DNA from: an uncultured Cycloclasticus sp.
Lineage (GTDB): Bacteria > Pseudomonadota > Gammaproteobacteria > Methylococcales > Cycloclasticaceae
Assembly: GCA_913060865.1 (NCBI GenBank)
Contig: CAJXTU010000011.1
Location: 26,410 to 90,409, forward strand
Length of the DNA stretch: 64,000 nucleotides
Direction: 5' to 3'
The position numbers were made by a program, and so were the translations under genes. Shown here piece after piece: positions 44,680 through 56,859 of this stretch. The notes beneath the pieces were generated by a model. That model ran no database searches. It was not told where the DNA came from and saw nothing but the letters and a program-made list of their open reading frames with translations. Position 1 is the stretch's first letter. Each line of letters starts with the position of its first letter.

Positions 44680-45738
44680 ATGACTGATTCATTGACTATT
44701 GCTGGGCAAGAAATTCCGTTAGGAACGACCGCAATAATAGATGTCCCTCTTCCTGATTTATTTATACATACCTCTTTATCCATGCCAGTGCAGGTCATGC
44801 GAGGGAAACGTGAAGGCCCTACTATTTTTGTTTCCGCTGCCGTGCATGGGGATGAAATAAATGGTGTTGAGATCATTCGTCGCCTAGTAAAAAGCAAGGC
44901 ACTAACCAGAATTAAAGGAACGTTAATTACCATTCCTGTTGTTAATGTCTATGGCTTTCTCAACCAAAGCCGATACTTAGCGGACCGTAGAGATTTAAAT
45001 CGTAACTTCCCAGGTTCAGTAAAAGGATCTCTAGCTGGGCGATTAGCCAAACTCTTTATGACGGAGGTAGCTGAACTGTGTACACATGGCATCGATCTGC
45101 ATACAGCAGCCATTCATAGGGATAATTTACCCCAAATACGCGCAGATTTAACCAGCCCTATCACAGAACAAATGGCGCTCGCCTTCAATGTACCTGTTGT
45201 TGTTAACTCAGGCCTAATTGAAGGCTCATTACGCTATGCATGCAGCGCCAAAAATGTCCCCGTCATTGTCTATGAAGCAGGTGAAGCACTTCGTTTTGAT
45301 GAGTTTTCCATCCGGGCAGGTGTAGAAGGTATTATCTCTGTTATGCGATCCATTGGCATGTTGACGCCGTCTAAACGTAAAATAAAAAAAAACAAGCCGG
45401 AACCTTATATCGCCCGCTCCACCCTTTGGGTTCGAGCCCCTGAAAGTGGGATTTTTCGGATGAGCGTTTCAATGGGAGCGCATATTTTTGAAGGCGATTT
45501 ACTAGGAACAGTAGCAACACCCTACGGTGCTAATGGTGAAGAAACACAGGTGATTTCACCTATTTCAGGTATTATCATCGGAAGAACAAATCTACCCCTA
45601 GTCAGTGAAGGTGAGGCATTATTCCATATTGCCCGATTCTCAAGACCTGAGGATGTCGTAGATAATTTGGAAGCATTCCAACTTGACCTTGACCCAGCTA
45701 CCGATGAAGCTCCACCTGAAGACCTACCAATAATTTAA
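44680..45738 (+). CDS. AstE/aspartoacylase-family zinc hydrolase
   Basis: The 352-residue M14-like deacylase has zinc ligands His56 and Glu59 (AVHGDE) and His141 (GIDLHTAAI), the substrate-carboxylate motif RDLNRNFPG (104-112) and the C-terminal EAGEALRFD with the catalytic Glu. The last 110 residues form the beta-sandwich-like tail of the succinylglutamate desuccinylase group. AstE members remove acyl groups from amino acids. Beside two RimK ligases it may trim or deacylate a glutamylated product (inference). It lies 135 bases after the first ligase gene. Confidence 0.9.
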   Translation: MTDSLTIAGQEIPLGTTAIIDVPLPDLFIHTSLSMPVQVMRGKREGPTIFVSAAVHGDEINGVEIIRRLVKSKALTRIKGTLITIPVVNVYGFLNQSRYLADRRDLNRNFPGSVKGSLAGRLAKLFMTEVAELCTHGIDLHTAAIHRDNLPQIRADLTSPITEQMALAFNVPVVVNSGLIEGSLRYACSAKNVPVIVYEAGEALRFDEFSIRAGVEGIISVMRSIGMLTPSKRKIKKNKPEPYIARSTLWVRAPESGIFRMSVSMGAHIFEGDLLGTVATPYGANGEETQVISPISGIIIGRTNLPLVSEGEALFHIARFSRPEDVVDNLEAFQLDLDPATDEAPPEDLPII

Positions 45739-45779
45739 CTTTTAATAAAAATACTAATCATTACTGCTGGACTGAAAAA

Positions 45780-47189
45780 ATGAATTCTAATAACGATAAA
45801 ATAATTGTTGGTAGCGAAGAATGGTGCTCTTTTCCTGCATTAGGCGTACCTGCCATTAAAGCGCGTGTTGACTCCGGCGCTAAAACCTCATCTATTCATG
45901 CCTTTAACATTCAAACGTTTAGGCGTGAAGGTATTTTATGGGTCAGTTTTGAAGTTCATCCATTACAGAAAAATCGTCGTACTGTACTACGGTGTGAACG
46001 CATTGTTGTCGACAAGCGTTCTGTAAAAAGCTCTTCTGGATTATCTGAAACGCGCTATGTTATTTCAACATTAATTAAGATTGAAAGTGGGACTTGGGAA
46101 GTAGAACTAACCTTAGCAAATCGCGACTCTATGGGGTACCGAATGTTGTTAGGTCGTGAAGCGATGAAGGGACGAATCCTCGTTGATCCAGAACTTAGTT
46201 TATGCCTGAATGAGCCATCAAAAGAACAGCTTTATGAATGGTATGGCAAACCTCAGAAAAACAAGAGTGGGCTCAAAATTGGGTTACTCGCCAGTAACCC
46301 CGACCTGTATAGCAACATGCGACTAATGGAAGCCGCTGAAGAGCGTGGTCATGAAATAGTATTTTTAAATATCAAATACTGTTACATGAAAGTAGACGAA
46401 CAAGCGCCGGAAGTACATTATCGAGGCGGTAAAATTTTAAATACTTTAGATGCTGTTATAACACGTATAAGACCAAGTATGACCTTTTATGGTTGCGCAT
46501 TAGCGCGCCAATTTGAAAGCATGGGTATCTATACGGTTAACTCATCTTCTGCTATTACACAGTCACGGGATAAATTATTTTCACTCCAATTAATGCTAAA
46601 AAGCGGCATTGGTATACCGACAACAGGGTTTGCCCATTCACCAATGGATACCGGAGAGTTAATTGAAATGGTCGGGGGAGCACCACTGATTGTAAAATTA
46701 TTAGAAGGCACACAAGGTCGAGGCGTTGTACTCGCGGAAACTAAAAAAGCGGCAGAAAGCGTCATTAATGCATTCAAGGCATTACATGCTAATCTACTCG
46801 TTCAAGAATTCATCAAAGAAGCGGATGGAAAAGATTTACGCTGTTTTGTTATTGATGGAAAAGTTGTTGCCTCAATACAGCGTACCGCAGCACCTGGTGA
46901 GTTTAGAGCCAACATACACCAAGGTGGAAGCGCCTCGGTCGTTAAAATAACGCCTGAAGAACGACGGTTAGCCATCCTTTCAGCAAAAGTATTGGGGCTC
47001 AAAGTTGCTGGTGTCGATATCATTCGATCAAGTAAAGGACCTCTGCTTTTAGAAGTTAATTCGTCTCCAGGTTTAGAGGGTATTGAATCCGCCACGGGTA
47101 AAGATATTGCAGGACTTATTATTGCGTCTATTGAAAAGAGACTAAAATGGGTAAGGCCAATTAGCTCAAATGCCGTGGAAACGTTATAA
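45780..47189 (+). CDS. Fusion of RimB-like retropepsin domain with RimK-type ligase
   Basis: The 469-residue protein has an N-terminal domain (about 8-150) of the ATP-dependent zinc protease/RimB family (PF05618 type). The aspartic-protease-like active motif is VDSGAKTSS at 30-38, followed by [10 protein letters not shown]. From about 164 a full RimK domain follows ([49 protein letters not shown]). RimB is described as the protease that acts on RimK-modified substrates in Pseudomonas. Having both activities in one chain is unusual and suggests ligase and editor act on the same substrate. It is 41 bases after the hydrolase gene. Confidence 0.92.
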   Translation: MNSNNDKIIVGSEEWCSFPALGVPAIKARVDSGAKTSSIHAFNIQTFRREGILWVSFEVHPLQKNRRTVLRCERIVVDKRSVKSSSGLSETRYVISTLIKIESGTWEVELTLANRDSMGYRMLLGREAMKGRILVDPELSLCLNEPSKEQLYEWYGKPQKNKSGLKIGLLASNPDLYSNMRLMEAAEERGHEIVFLNIKYCYMKVDEQAPEVHYRGGKILNTLDAVITRIRPSMTFYGCALARQFESMGIYTVNSSSAITQSRDKLFSLQLMLKSGIGIPTTGFAHSPMDTGELIEMVGGAPLIVKLLEGTQGRGVVLAETKKAAESVINAFKALHANLLVQEFIKEADGKDLRCFVIDGKVVASIQRTAAPGEFRANIHQGGSASVVKITPEERRLAILSAKVLGLKVAGVDIIRSSKGPLLLEVNSSPGLEGIESATGKDIAGLIIASIEKRLKWVRPISSNAVETL

Positions 47190-47251
47190 ATATAAGCCTT
47201 TAATATATTATTCTAAATAGGCATTTGAGCTTAGAAAATCCTGTATTCACG

Positions 47252-47284
47252 AACTAAAATGCTAAAACCATTTTAGTTTTTTGA
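47252..47284 (+). terminator. Terminator of the RimK cluster, overlapping the end of zntB
   Basis: AACTAAAATG (47252-47261) and CATTTTAGTT (47269-47278) form a perfect 10-bp stem with a 7-base loop, followed by T residues on the plus strand. The right arm is also the last codons of the convergent zntB gene and the loop contains its stop. Confidence 0.65.
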
Positions 47285-48236
47285 ACAGCCAAACTTGGAC
47301 TCCGATAATAAAACCTAACATTCCCATAAATATCCAAAAAGCTGCGTCATTCTCTGCTCCGGGTATACCACCAACATTGATGCCTAGTAAGCCTGTTAGA
47401 AACCCCAGTGGCAAAAATATAGCTGTAACGATAGAAAGCATATACATATTTTTATTCAGCCGATCAGAAAGGCCAGTTACCAGCTCATCTTTAACTATTT
47501 GAGCCCTTTCACGCATCATATCTATGTCTTCGACATAACGAATAACGCGATCTAATGCTTCTTGTAATCGACGCTTATGCATTTGATCCAACCAAGGTTG
47601 GTCAGATACGCGCAGACTTGCAATCACGTCTCTTTGGGGCGCAATATAACGTTTAAACATAATCGCATCCTTACGAATAGATGTAATTTCTTGCCGCTCC
47701 TTCGTATCTGGGTTTTCCATAACACTTTCTTCAACATTATCCAGTTTCTCATCTATTTCTGAGAAAATGGGCTCCATGCGTTCAAATAGACTAGCAATAA
47801 GAATCGTCACGAAATCGCCGCTATTTTTTGGGCCTTTCCCAATTTTTAGCCTCGCTTGGATATCAAGAACAGCTTTTAATTTACGGCGTCGCAAGCTGAT
47901 AACATAGTTTTTATCAACCCATAAGCGTATAGAAACCATATCATTAGGCTCTGCACCTGGATTTAAATTAACACCGCGCAAAATCAAAAGAGCGCCATAA
48001 TCGAACTCAAGGATACGGGGTCTTGTCTCATCAGCGCATAAAGCGTCAATAACAAGACTATCTAAATAAGGAAACTCCCTTTCAAGCAAACGGCGACTCT
48101 GCGGGTGTTCCGCCTCCAGATGAACCCAAACTTTGGCTTCATCACCGATCGCTTTTGAAATCTGTGTTTCTTCGAGCAATGCGCTCGTTCCATCTCCATT
48201 AAGCTTACAGGCATAAAGAATATGGTTATTTTCCAT
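47262..48236 (-). CDS. zntB: CorA-superfamily Zn2+ transporter ZntB
   Basis: The 324-residue protein has a large cytosolic domain and two C-terminal helices (about 260-320). The loop reads GINVGGIPG, the ZntB form of the GMN motif, where CorA has GMN. VEESVMENPD and RRLQEALDRVIRYVEDID belong to the long stalk helices. ZntB was named for Zn2+ efflux and later shown to mediate proton-coupled uptake; the direction here is open. The start overlaps the mechanosensitive channel stop by 11 bases, so the two are co-transcribed. Confidence 0.93.
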   Translation of the reverse strand: MENNHILYACKLNGDGTSALLEETQISKAIGDEAKVWVHLEAEHPQSRRLLEREFPYLDSLVIDALCADETRPRILEFDYGALLILRGVNLNPGAEPNDMVSIRLWVDKNYVISLRRRKLKAVLDIQARLKIGKGPKNSGDFVTILIASLFERMEPIFSEIDEKLDNVEESVMENPDTKERQEITSIRKDAIMFKRYIAPQRDVIASLRVSDQPWLDQMHKRRLQEALDRVIRYVEDIDMMRERAQIVKDELVTGLSDRLNKNMYMLSIVTAIFLPLGFLTGLLGINVGGIPGAENDAAFWIFMGMLGFIIGVQVWLFKKLKWF

Positions 48237-50505
48237 CTAATATTCCCTCTAATCCAGGTGCCGTACGAATATGTAAGTCTCTTTGAGGGAAAGAAATTTC
48301 TATTCCCGCTGCCTTAAATGCATCCCAAATTGAGAAACGCACCTTACTGGAAATTGAATACATATCCTGAATATTCCAAATAAAAAAACGAATATCAAAT
48401 ATCAAGGCACTGTCTGCAAAATCCTTAAAATAAACCACAGGCTTAGGGTTTTTTATGATGTCTATATCTTGGTTGATCACTTCCATTAATATATCTCTTA
48501 CTTGTTTAGGGTCTGAAGAGTAGGACACACCCACCTTGATAATAACACGACCAATTTTATCCGCATGTGTCCAGTTTTTAACAGAGGATGAAATTAGTTC
48601 CGCATTTGGAACAATAATCGATGTACGGTCGAACGTTTCAACCACTGTGGCTCGCACACTGATTTGTTTTACAATCCCCTCACCGGAGTTCGTGATGATC
48701 CAGTCTCCAACTTTAATGGGGCGTTCAAGTAACAGAATAAGACCAGAAACAAAATTGCTGACAATACTTTGCAAACCAAAACCAATACCGACAGAGAGCG
48801 CACCAGCAATCAACGCCAAATTTGTTAAATCAAAACCAAGCGCCGAGATACCGGCCATTAGAGCAACAATAAAACCAACATAGCCCAGAATTTGCGTTAT
48901 CGACTGGCGAATACTTGCATCCATTTTGGTTTTAGGGAGAATTTTTTTATCTAAAACATGTTGAACAACACGCGTTGTAAACAACAAGGTCAAAAAGGCA
49001 ATCAACGCAATCCCAATATTTGCAATTGAAACCGTCATGTTTCCAATTTCAAAGCCAAAGAAAGCTTGCTTTATCGTATCTTGAATATACTGCCTTTCCG
49101 TTCCAAAAATACCGGCTATAAGAGGAAGGCATACAAAAAATAAAATTATGTCCAATGACAAAGAAAGCCAGAAAAAAATGAAGTGCTCCGATTCTTGGTC
49201 AATTTTACTTTGAGCTAAGAGTTTATCTATCTGATATAGATAAGGATGGAGAATGGATCTTATGACAAGGACTGATACAAATAAAGAAAAGAGTAGAACG
49301 AACCTTTCAAAAAGATAACGGCTAAGGGCAATATATCCAAATACATTAGCGACGATGATGAATATGCTAATAGTCAGAAGAACAATAAATGTCTTGCTTG
49401 GAAAGAAATACTCTCTAGTACCTTTTGGCCCCATCAAAACAAAAAAAGAAAATAGCCCTAATAAAAACGCAAAGATTGTCGTCACGATATAGCTTTGAGA
49501 AATGGCGAACTCTAAGGGCACCCCTATTATTTTTCCACCATCAAGAAACAGTACATCTGCTGAAAATAACAGCGCCACTACAAAGATTAAATAACGCGAA
49601 TTTGAACGAATTATTTTCGCTTTTGAAAAACGTTTCGTCATCAAATAAACAAAAAATAAAAAACCTATAAGCATAAGGCTTTTATGAATAAAGAAAGCAT
49701 TAGTCTCATTGAGAATGTGTTGGGTAATGAGTGTTTGATAAATAATAAGAAGTCCTAGCCCTATTGCCACAAACGGGGTGAATAAGGACACTGAAACCAT
49801 TGAGAAAGTATTTTGCTTCCCATCATTATCTTGCAGTTTTATACGCAACCTTTTTTTAGATAGAAAAGAAGCAACAAAAAAAACCACTAAAAAAAGAATG
49901 CTCGATATGATGATTGGAGCCAATACCTCTTTATCTTCAAAAGTGAGTTTATAGCTGGAAAATTGAGCAAAAAGGGTATCTTTCGCTCCTTTCCATAGGT
50001 TTATATTAAACGGCGATATTTGCCGCTCAAAAAGTCCATTTAAAAACAACATTCGCCTTAAAGAAGTAATTTTTTCTAACAGACGTGTTGTTTTAGAGCT
50101 TAGCGCTTCGGCCTGTCTCAACAAGCCTTCTGATGCAAGATACTCCTTAGTTAAATCAGCTCGTAACTTCTGAATATTATCAGGCTCAAGTACCGCATTT
50201 TCACCCTCTGGAACCACTCCAAGATCGGCTAGATCGGCTTGCGCGCTGTCATAAACCGGTTTAATGAATTCGACAATATTTTGTAATTCTGTACGTGACA
50301 ACCTAAGCGTATGCTTGAACTCCAATAAACGAATTTCGTCAATAGCTCTTTCAGATAACACTTGAGAAATAAGCTCAATCGTATTGTGTTGTTCCTTCAA
50401 CTGTAATTCAATGGCGTTGTTATTTATGGTCTCTTTCGCATAAGCAGAGGCGAAAGCACCTGAAATCAAAAAACACAGGGCTGTAAAAAATCGGGCAAAA
50501 TTCAT
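48226..50505 (-). CDS. Large MscS-family mechanosensitive channel
   Basis: Translation is taken from the ATG at 50505, which gives a signal peptide (NFARFFTALCFLISGAFASAYA) and about 759 residues. The frame is open 26 codons further. A periplasmic helical region (about 30-180) and up to about ten membrane helices precede the MscS core: GLQSIVSNFVSGLILLLERPIKVGDWI, then the beta domain with RATVVETFDRTSIIVPNAELI. It resembles MscK/YbdG-like large MscS proteins and should release solutes on hypo-osmotic shock. zntB overlaps its end. Confidence 0.9.
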   Translation of the reverse strand: MNFARFFTALCFLISGAFASAYAKETINNNAIELQLKEQHNTIELISQVLSERAIDEIRLLEFKHTLRLSRTELQNIVEFIKPVYDSAQADLADLGVVPEGENAVLEPDNIQKLRADLTKEYLASEGLLRQAEALSSKTTRLLEKITSLRRMLFLNGLFERQISPFNINLWKGAKDTLFAQFSSYKLTFEDKEVLAPIIISSILFLVVFFVASFLSKKRLRIKLQDNDGKQNTFSMVSVSLFTPFVAIGLGLLIIYQTLITQHILNETNAFFIHKSLMLIGFLFFVYLMTKRFSKAKIIRSNSRYLIFVVALLFSADVLFLDGGKIIGVPLEFAISQSYIVTTIFAFLLGLFSFFVLMGPKGTREYFFPSKTFIVLLTISIFIIVANVFGYIALSRYLFERFVLLFSLFVSVLVIRSILHPYLYQIDKLLAQSKIDQESEHFIFFWLSLSLDIILFFVCLPLIAGIFGTERQYIQDTIKQAFFGFEIGNMTVSIANIGIALIAFLTLLFTTRVVQHVLDKKILPKTKMDASIRQSITQILGYVGFIVALMAGISALGFDLTNLALIAGALSVGIGFGLQSIVSNFVSGLILLLERPIKVGDWIITNSGEGIVKQISVRATVVETFDRTSIIVPNAELISSSVKNWTHADKIGRVIIKVGVSYSSDPKQVRDILMEVINQDIDIIKNPKPVVYFKDFADSALIFDIRFFIWNIQDMYSISSKVRFSIWDAFKAAGIEISFPQRDLHIRTAPGLEGILDGK

Positions 50506-50728
50506 ATTTCGCTTCTCTGGATACAAATACTTGGTAAGTTTAAAACACACATCGAGTCCATAATTTTCACTTCGATAATCCAATTTAAAGCATTTTCATA
50601 ATAGCCGATATATTTATATCGCGTCTTTGATCATTATTGTTACCATCTTTAAATAAACGATATGCGTAAATCATCCGTTACGTTAATTTGAGTTGGGTTA
50701 ACATAATGCCACCCTACATGAGGGACGA

Positions 50729-51124
50729 TTACTCTTTATCAAAGCTATCCACAATGATAGCGCCCATAGAAGCTGGCATGGTAATCACTATTAGCCGTTT
50801 AAATGCGACAAGTGTATCGGTCAATAGTGGAAGTTTATTTAATGAAAAAAGTACCAGTGCAACAACTATTGCTGTAATTGTATAAGCAATCACTATACGC
50901 CATAAAAAAACAGGGACCCTGTATTTAATGCTGCCCTGGAATACACTTTCATAGGCGAAAAACCCTAAAAACACAATTGACAGAATAAACACCATTAGCA
51001 GGTTAGTTAAAGGAAGTGTCTCGCCTAGTTTCCAAGCTTCTTCGGAGAACGAAATAGGAACTGCTAAAGCAAAAGCGCCAATGGCAACTTGACTTGCATC
51101 TTCCAAGTTAAAACTTAATTTCAT
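50729..51124 (-). CDS. Small membrane protein, DUF2391-like
   Basis: The protein has about 131 residues from the ATG at 51124, with four hydrophobic helices (about 13-30, 38-57, 72-92 and 108-127). The sequence resembles TIGR02587/DUF2391 membrane proteins of unknown role. The frame extends to a TTG at 51148, but that lies inside the inverted repeat of the IS5 element. The IS end is 11 bases upstream of the ATG, so the native promoter has been displaced and expression may depend on the IS. Confidence 0.7.
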   Translation of the reverse strand: MKLSFNLEDASQVAIGAFALAVPISFSEEAWKLGETLPLTNLLMVFILSIVFLGFFAYESVFQGSIKYRVPVFLWRIVIAYTITAIVVALVLFSLNKLPLLTDTLVAFKRLIVITMPASMGAIIVDSFDKE

Positions 51125-51135
51125 TTCATTTACCT

Positions 51136-52338
51136 GAGACCTTTGCAAGACGACATTATTTCGCCCTGTATTGCGTGATGGCGTTATTTTTAATCAAACG
51201 ATGTCTATAAAGCCCAGTTGAGAGCATTTTTTTCACTGTTATTGTCATTTTACGGCGGTTTCTCATTTTTTAGGCACAACTTGCCTGCTGAATCGATAAT
51301 CCTCGTTTGAGATTATGTGCTACGCACATCAATTCAAAACGTGTACGGTTGCGATCAATACCTAGGTATCGAGCTTTGGCCATGCCATAGTGTTGCTTCA
51401 ATACCCCAAAGACGCGTTCAACGGTACAGCGTACGCCTGAGTGGATTCGATTAAATTGTTTAGCTTTATTATCGAGGGGTCTGTTGCGGTAAGCACGCTT
51501 AATGAGTCTATTGTCAATGTGCCTGCCTTCTAGCCATTGAGTATGAACTTGGCTCTGGTAGGCACTATCGGCATAAACAGCTGCTTCGTTGCCACTTAAC
51601 AAGCCAGTAAAGCAGTTAGAGTCATGGACGTTGCCAGCGGTGTAGTCGGTTGATTTGATGAAGCCGTCTTCATCAACATTCATATGGGCTTTGTAACCAT
51701 AGGTGCTCTTACGTTTCCCGTCAGAGCCGGCCTTTACATTCCAGTTAGCCTCGGGGTCTTGGGTTGTTTCACCCTGTTTGTTTTTATTGGGGCGGCAGTT
51801 TTTTGCTTCTATAACGCTGGCATCAACGATGCTAACTTCCCCTGACTTAATGTATAAGCCCTGATCGCTAAGTTGACGATTAATCTCGCTGAGTAAACCG
51901 TCCATTAAACACAACTTTTCAAGCGTTTGTCTAAACCGCCAAAAGGTTGAGTGATCGGGGATGGATTCTGCAATATCAAGCCCAGTGAAGCGACGAAACA
52001 GTAAGTCTCTGGCTAGTTGCTTTTCGAGTGCGGGGTCACTGAGTTTGTACCAGCTTTGCAGCAGTAGCGCTTTAAACATCACCAAAGGTGGCCAAGCTTT
52101 CTCGCCTTGTTTTTTTGAATGAATACCTGACAGTTGTTTCTCTATACGCGACCAGTCAATTAACTCATGAACCGCATCGAGTTCTTTGAGTGCATCATGA
52201 TCAATTAACAGGGCATCTGCTAAGCTGCGCTGAGTGAGGTTCTTCCAAGCCATTGTGTTGTCCGTTTATTGATACTTTATTAGGTGTATCATTATCTCAA
52301 ATAATGGCGGCCGTTTCTTAGTTTCGTGCAAAGGTCTC
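51136..52338 (-). mobile_element. Complete IS5-family insertion sequence
   Basis: The element has 12-base perfect terminal inverted repeats, GAGACCTTTGCA at 51136-51147 and TGCAAAGGTCTC at 52327-52338, around one transposase gene. The total of about 1.2 kb is right for the IS5 family. The flanks (ACCT left, TCAA right) show no target duplication. Confidence 0.92.
51270..52253 (-). CDS. IS5-family transposase
   Basis: The 327-residue DDE transposase has an N-terminal DUF772 domain (WPPLVMFKALLLQSWYKLSDPALEKQL; IPDHSTFWRFRQ). The catalytic Asp residues are in SIVDASVIEAKN and AVYADSAYQS, and the Glu is in RCTVERVFGVLK, all present. The gene is intact and could be active. The His/Tyr-rich KSTYGYKAHMNVDE segment is typical of the IS5 group. 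Confidence 0.96.
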   Translation of the reverse strand: MAWKNLTQRSLADALLIDHDALKELDAVHELIDWSRIEKQLSGIHSKKQGEKAWPPLVMFKALLLQSWYKLSDPALEKQLARDLLFRRFTGLDIAESIPDHSTFWRFRQTLEKLCLMDGLLSEINRQLSDQGLYIKSGEVSIVDASVIEAKNCRPNKNKQGETTQDPEANWNVKAGSDGKRKSTYGYKAHMNVDEDGFIKSTDYTAGNVHDSNCFTGLLSGNEAAVYADSAYQSQVHTQWLEGRHIDNRLIKRAYRNRPLDNKAKQFNRIHSGVRCTVERVFGVLKQHYGMAKARYLGIDRNRTRFELMCVAHNLKRGLSIQQASCA

Positions 52339-52465
52339 TCAACACTAATAAGTTCCTTATAACGCTCTTCCATTGCTTTGAAATTTCGAGCAAGAAAGTC
52401 CCTAGTAAATTACTACGCCGTCCTTTTGATAAGTTTCATTTTGCTACTTCATCAACAGTTTCAAG

Positions 52466-55591
<3,126 letters not shown>

Positions 55592-56830
55592 TTAGTGATC
55601 GTGCGATGCGCCGGATTTTTCGATATCGGCTTTGATAATGTAACTGTTGTCAGACACGTACTCTGCACCAGGTTTAAGGCCGCCCAGTACTTCGACCCAC
55701 TCACCCGCCACTCGACCGAGTTCTAACATTCTTACTTCATATTCATTGCCGATTTTCTCAAACACAACCGTAAAATCTCTAAACGCTTGCAAACCTGAAC
55801 GCTTAACCGCCAATGGCACATGATATTCAGCCACTTCTATCTTTGCTGTTACAAACGTACCGGCCAGAAGGTTTCCTGCTTCGTTACTTAACTCAGCTCT
55901 AACAATAATTGACTGATTAGCTTGAACAAGGGTATCGATCTGCGTAATCACACCCGCTACAGGGCTATCACTCCCCTTGCTTAATAACCACACCTTTGCG
56001 CCGATTTTCATACGTTGGCGATCACTTGGAAAAACCGCCAGCTCACTCACCAAAAGGCGACTGTCAGCCAGGGCAAATAAAACCCTGTCTTTGGTCTGTT
56101 CACCTGGGTTCGCATTACGCTGTGTAATCACACCATCAATAGGGGCAAAAATAGTATACGACTTCAAACTCTCATTGCTTTCTATGGTGACTAATCGTTG
56201 ACCTTTTTTAATTCGCTGACCCAAGCTAACGTGAACTTTTTTTATCGCCCCTGCAAAGCGAGCCGTCACATGACGGGTTTTTTCTGGATGATTCGCTAGT
56301 TTTCCAAAGGCTGATACCGTTTCTTTAAGCACTTGTGGGCCGCCAATTGACGTGCCAATCTCTAACGCCTCGGCAACTGCACTTTCAATGCTAGTGCGGC
56401 CTTCTAAATTATCGTACTGCCAATGATGCAACTGGCCTTGATAGTTAGCATTAATGCTGACGACAAATGAATGCGGTTCATAAATAACCATATCGCCCCG
56501 CAAAAAATCACCTTGCGGCGTAAAGTTAATCTTATCTTCAACGCCCCCTAAACGAGTCAGGGTGATTTTTAGATCAACATCTGTCGGTTTTAACTTTTCG
56601 CCTTTATTGGAAACCCAAACTCGAAACTCGGGTGGCACGCCCGTTTCGAAAATAGACAACTCAAGAACAAAGTCTCCATCTTTTAATAACCGTCCATTAT
56701 GAGGCCCTTTTTCAGGTGCTATCTCTGCGCCTTCACTATTTGAGCCTTCAAAAGATAATGCCGAATTGCTAAGAATAATCAACATGCCAAACATCAGCGC
56801 CAATCCAGTTATATGTAATAGTTTTTTCAT
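55592..56830 (-). CDS. czcB: Periplasmic adaptor of the metal RND pump, CzcB type
   Basis: The 412-residue membrane-fusion protein has a signal sequence or N-terminal anchor (about 5-27). A CzcB-type N-terminal metal/periplasmic domain follows (GPHNGRLLKDGDFVLELSIFE). The split lipoyl/barrel-sandwich parts are GAIKKVHVSLGQRIKKGQ and FAPIDGVITQRNANPGE, then beta-barrel and membrane-proximal domains. The C-terminus ends in HDH. It links CzcA to the outer-membrane channel. Confidence 0.93.
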   Translation of the reverse strand: MKKLLHITGLALMFGMLIILSNSALSFEGSNSEGAEIAPEKGPHNGRLLKDGDFVLELSIFETGVPPEFRVWVSNKGEKLKPTDVDLKITLTRLGGVEDKINFTPQGDFLRGDMVIYEPHSFVVSINANYQGQLHHWQYDNLEGRTSIESAVAEALEIGTSIGGPQVLKETVSAFGKLANHPEKTRHVTARFAGAIKKVHVSLGQRIKKGQRLVTIESNESLKSYTIFAPIDGVITQRNANPGEQTKDRVLFALADSRLLVSELAVFPSDRQRMKIGAKVWLLSKGSDSPVAGVITQIDTLVQANQSIIVRAELSNEAGNLLAGTFVTAKIEVAEYHVPLAVKRSGLQAFRDFTVVFEKIGNEYEVRMLELGRVAGEWVEVLGGLKPGAEYVSDNSYIIKADIEKSGASHDH

Positions 56831-56859
56831 TGTATTTCTCGTTATGTAATTGGGCTAAG

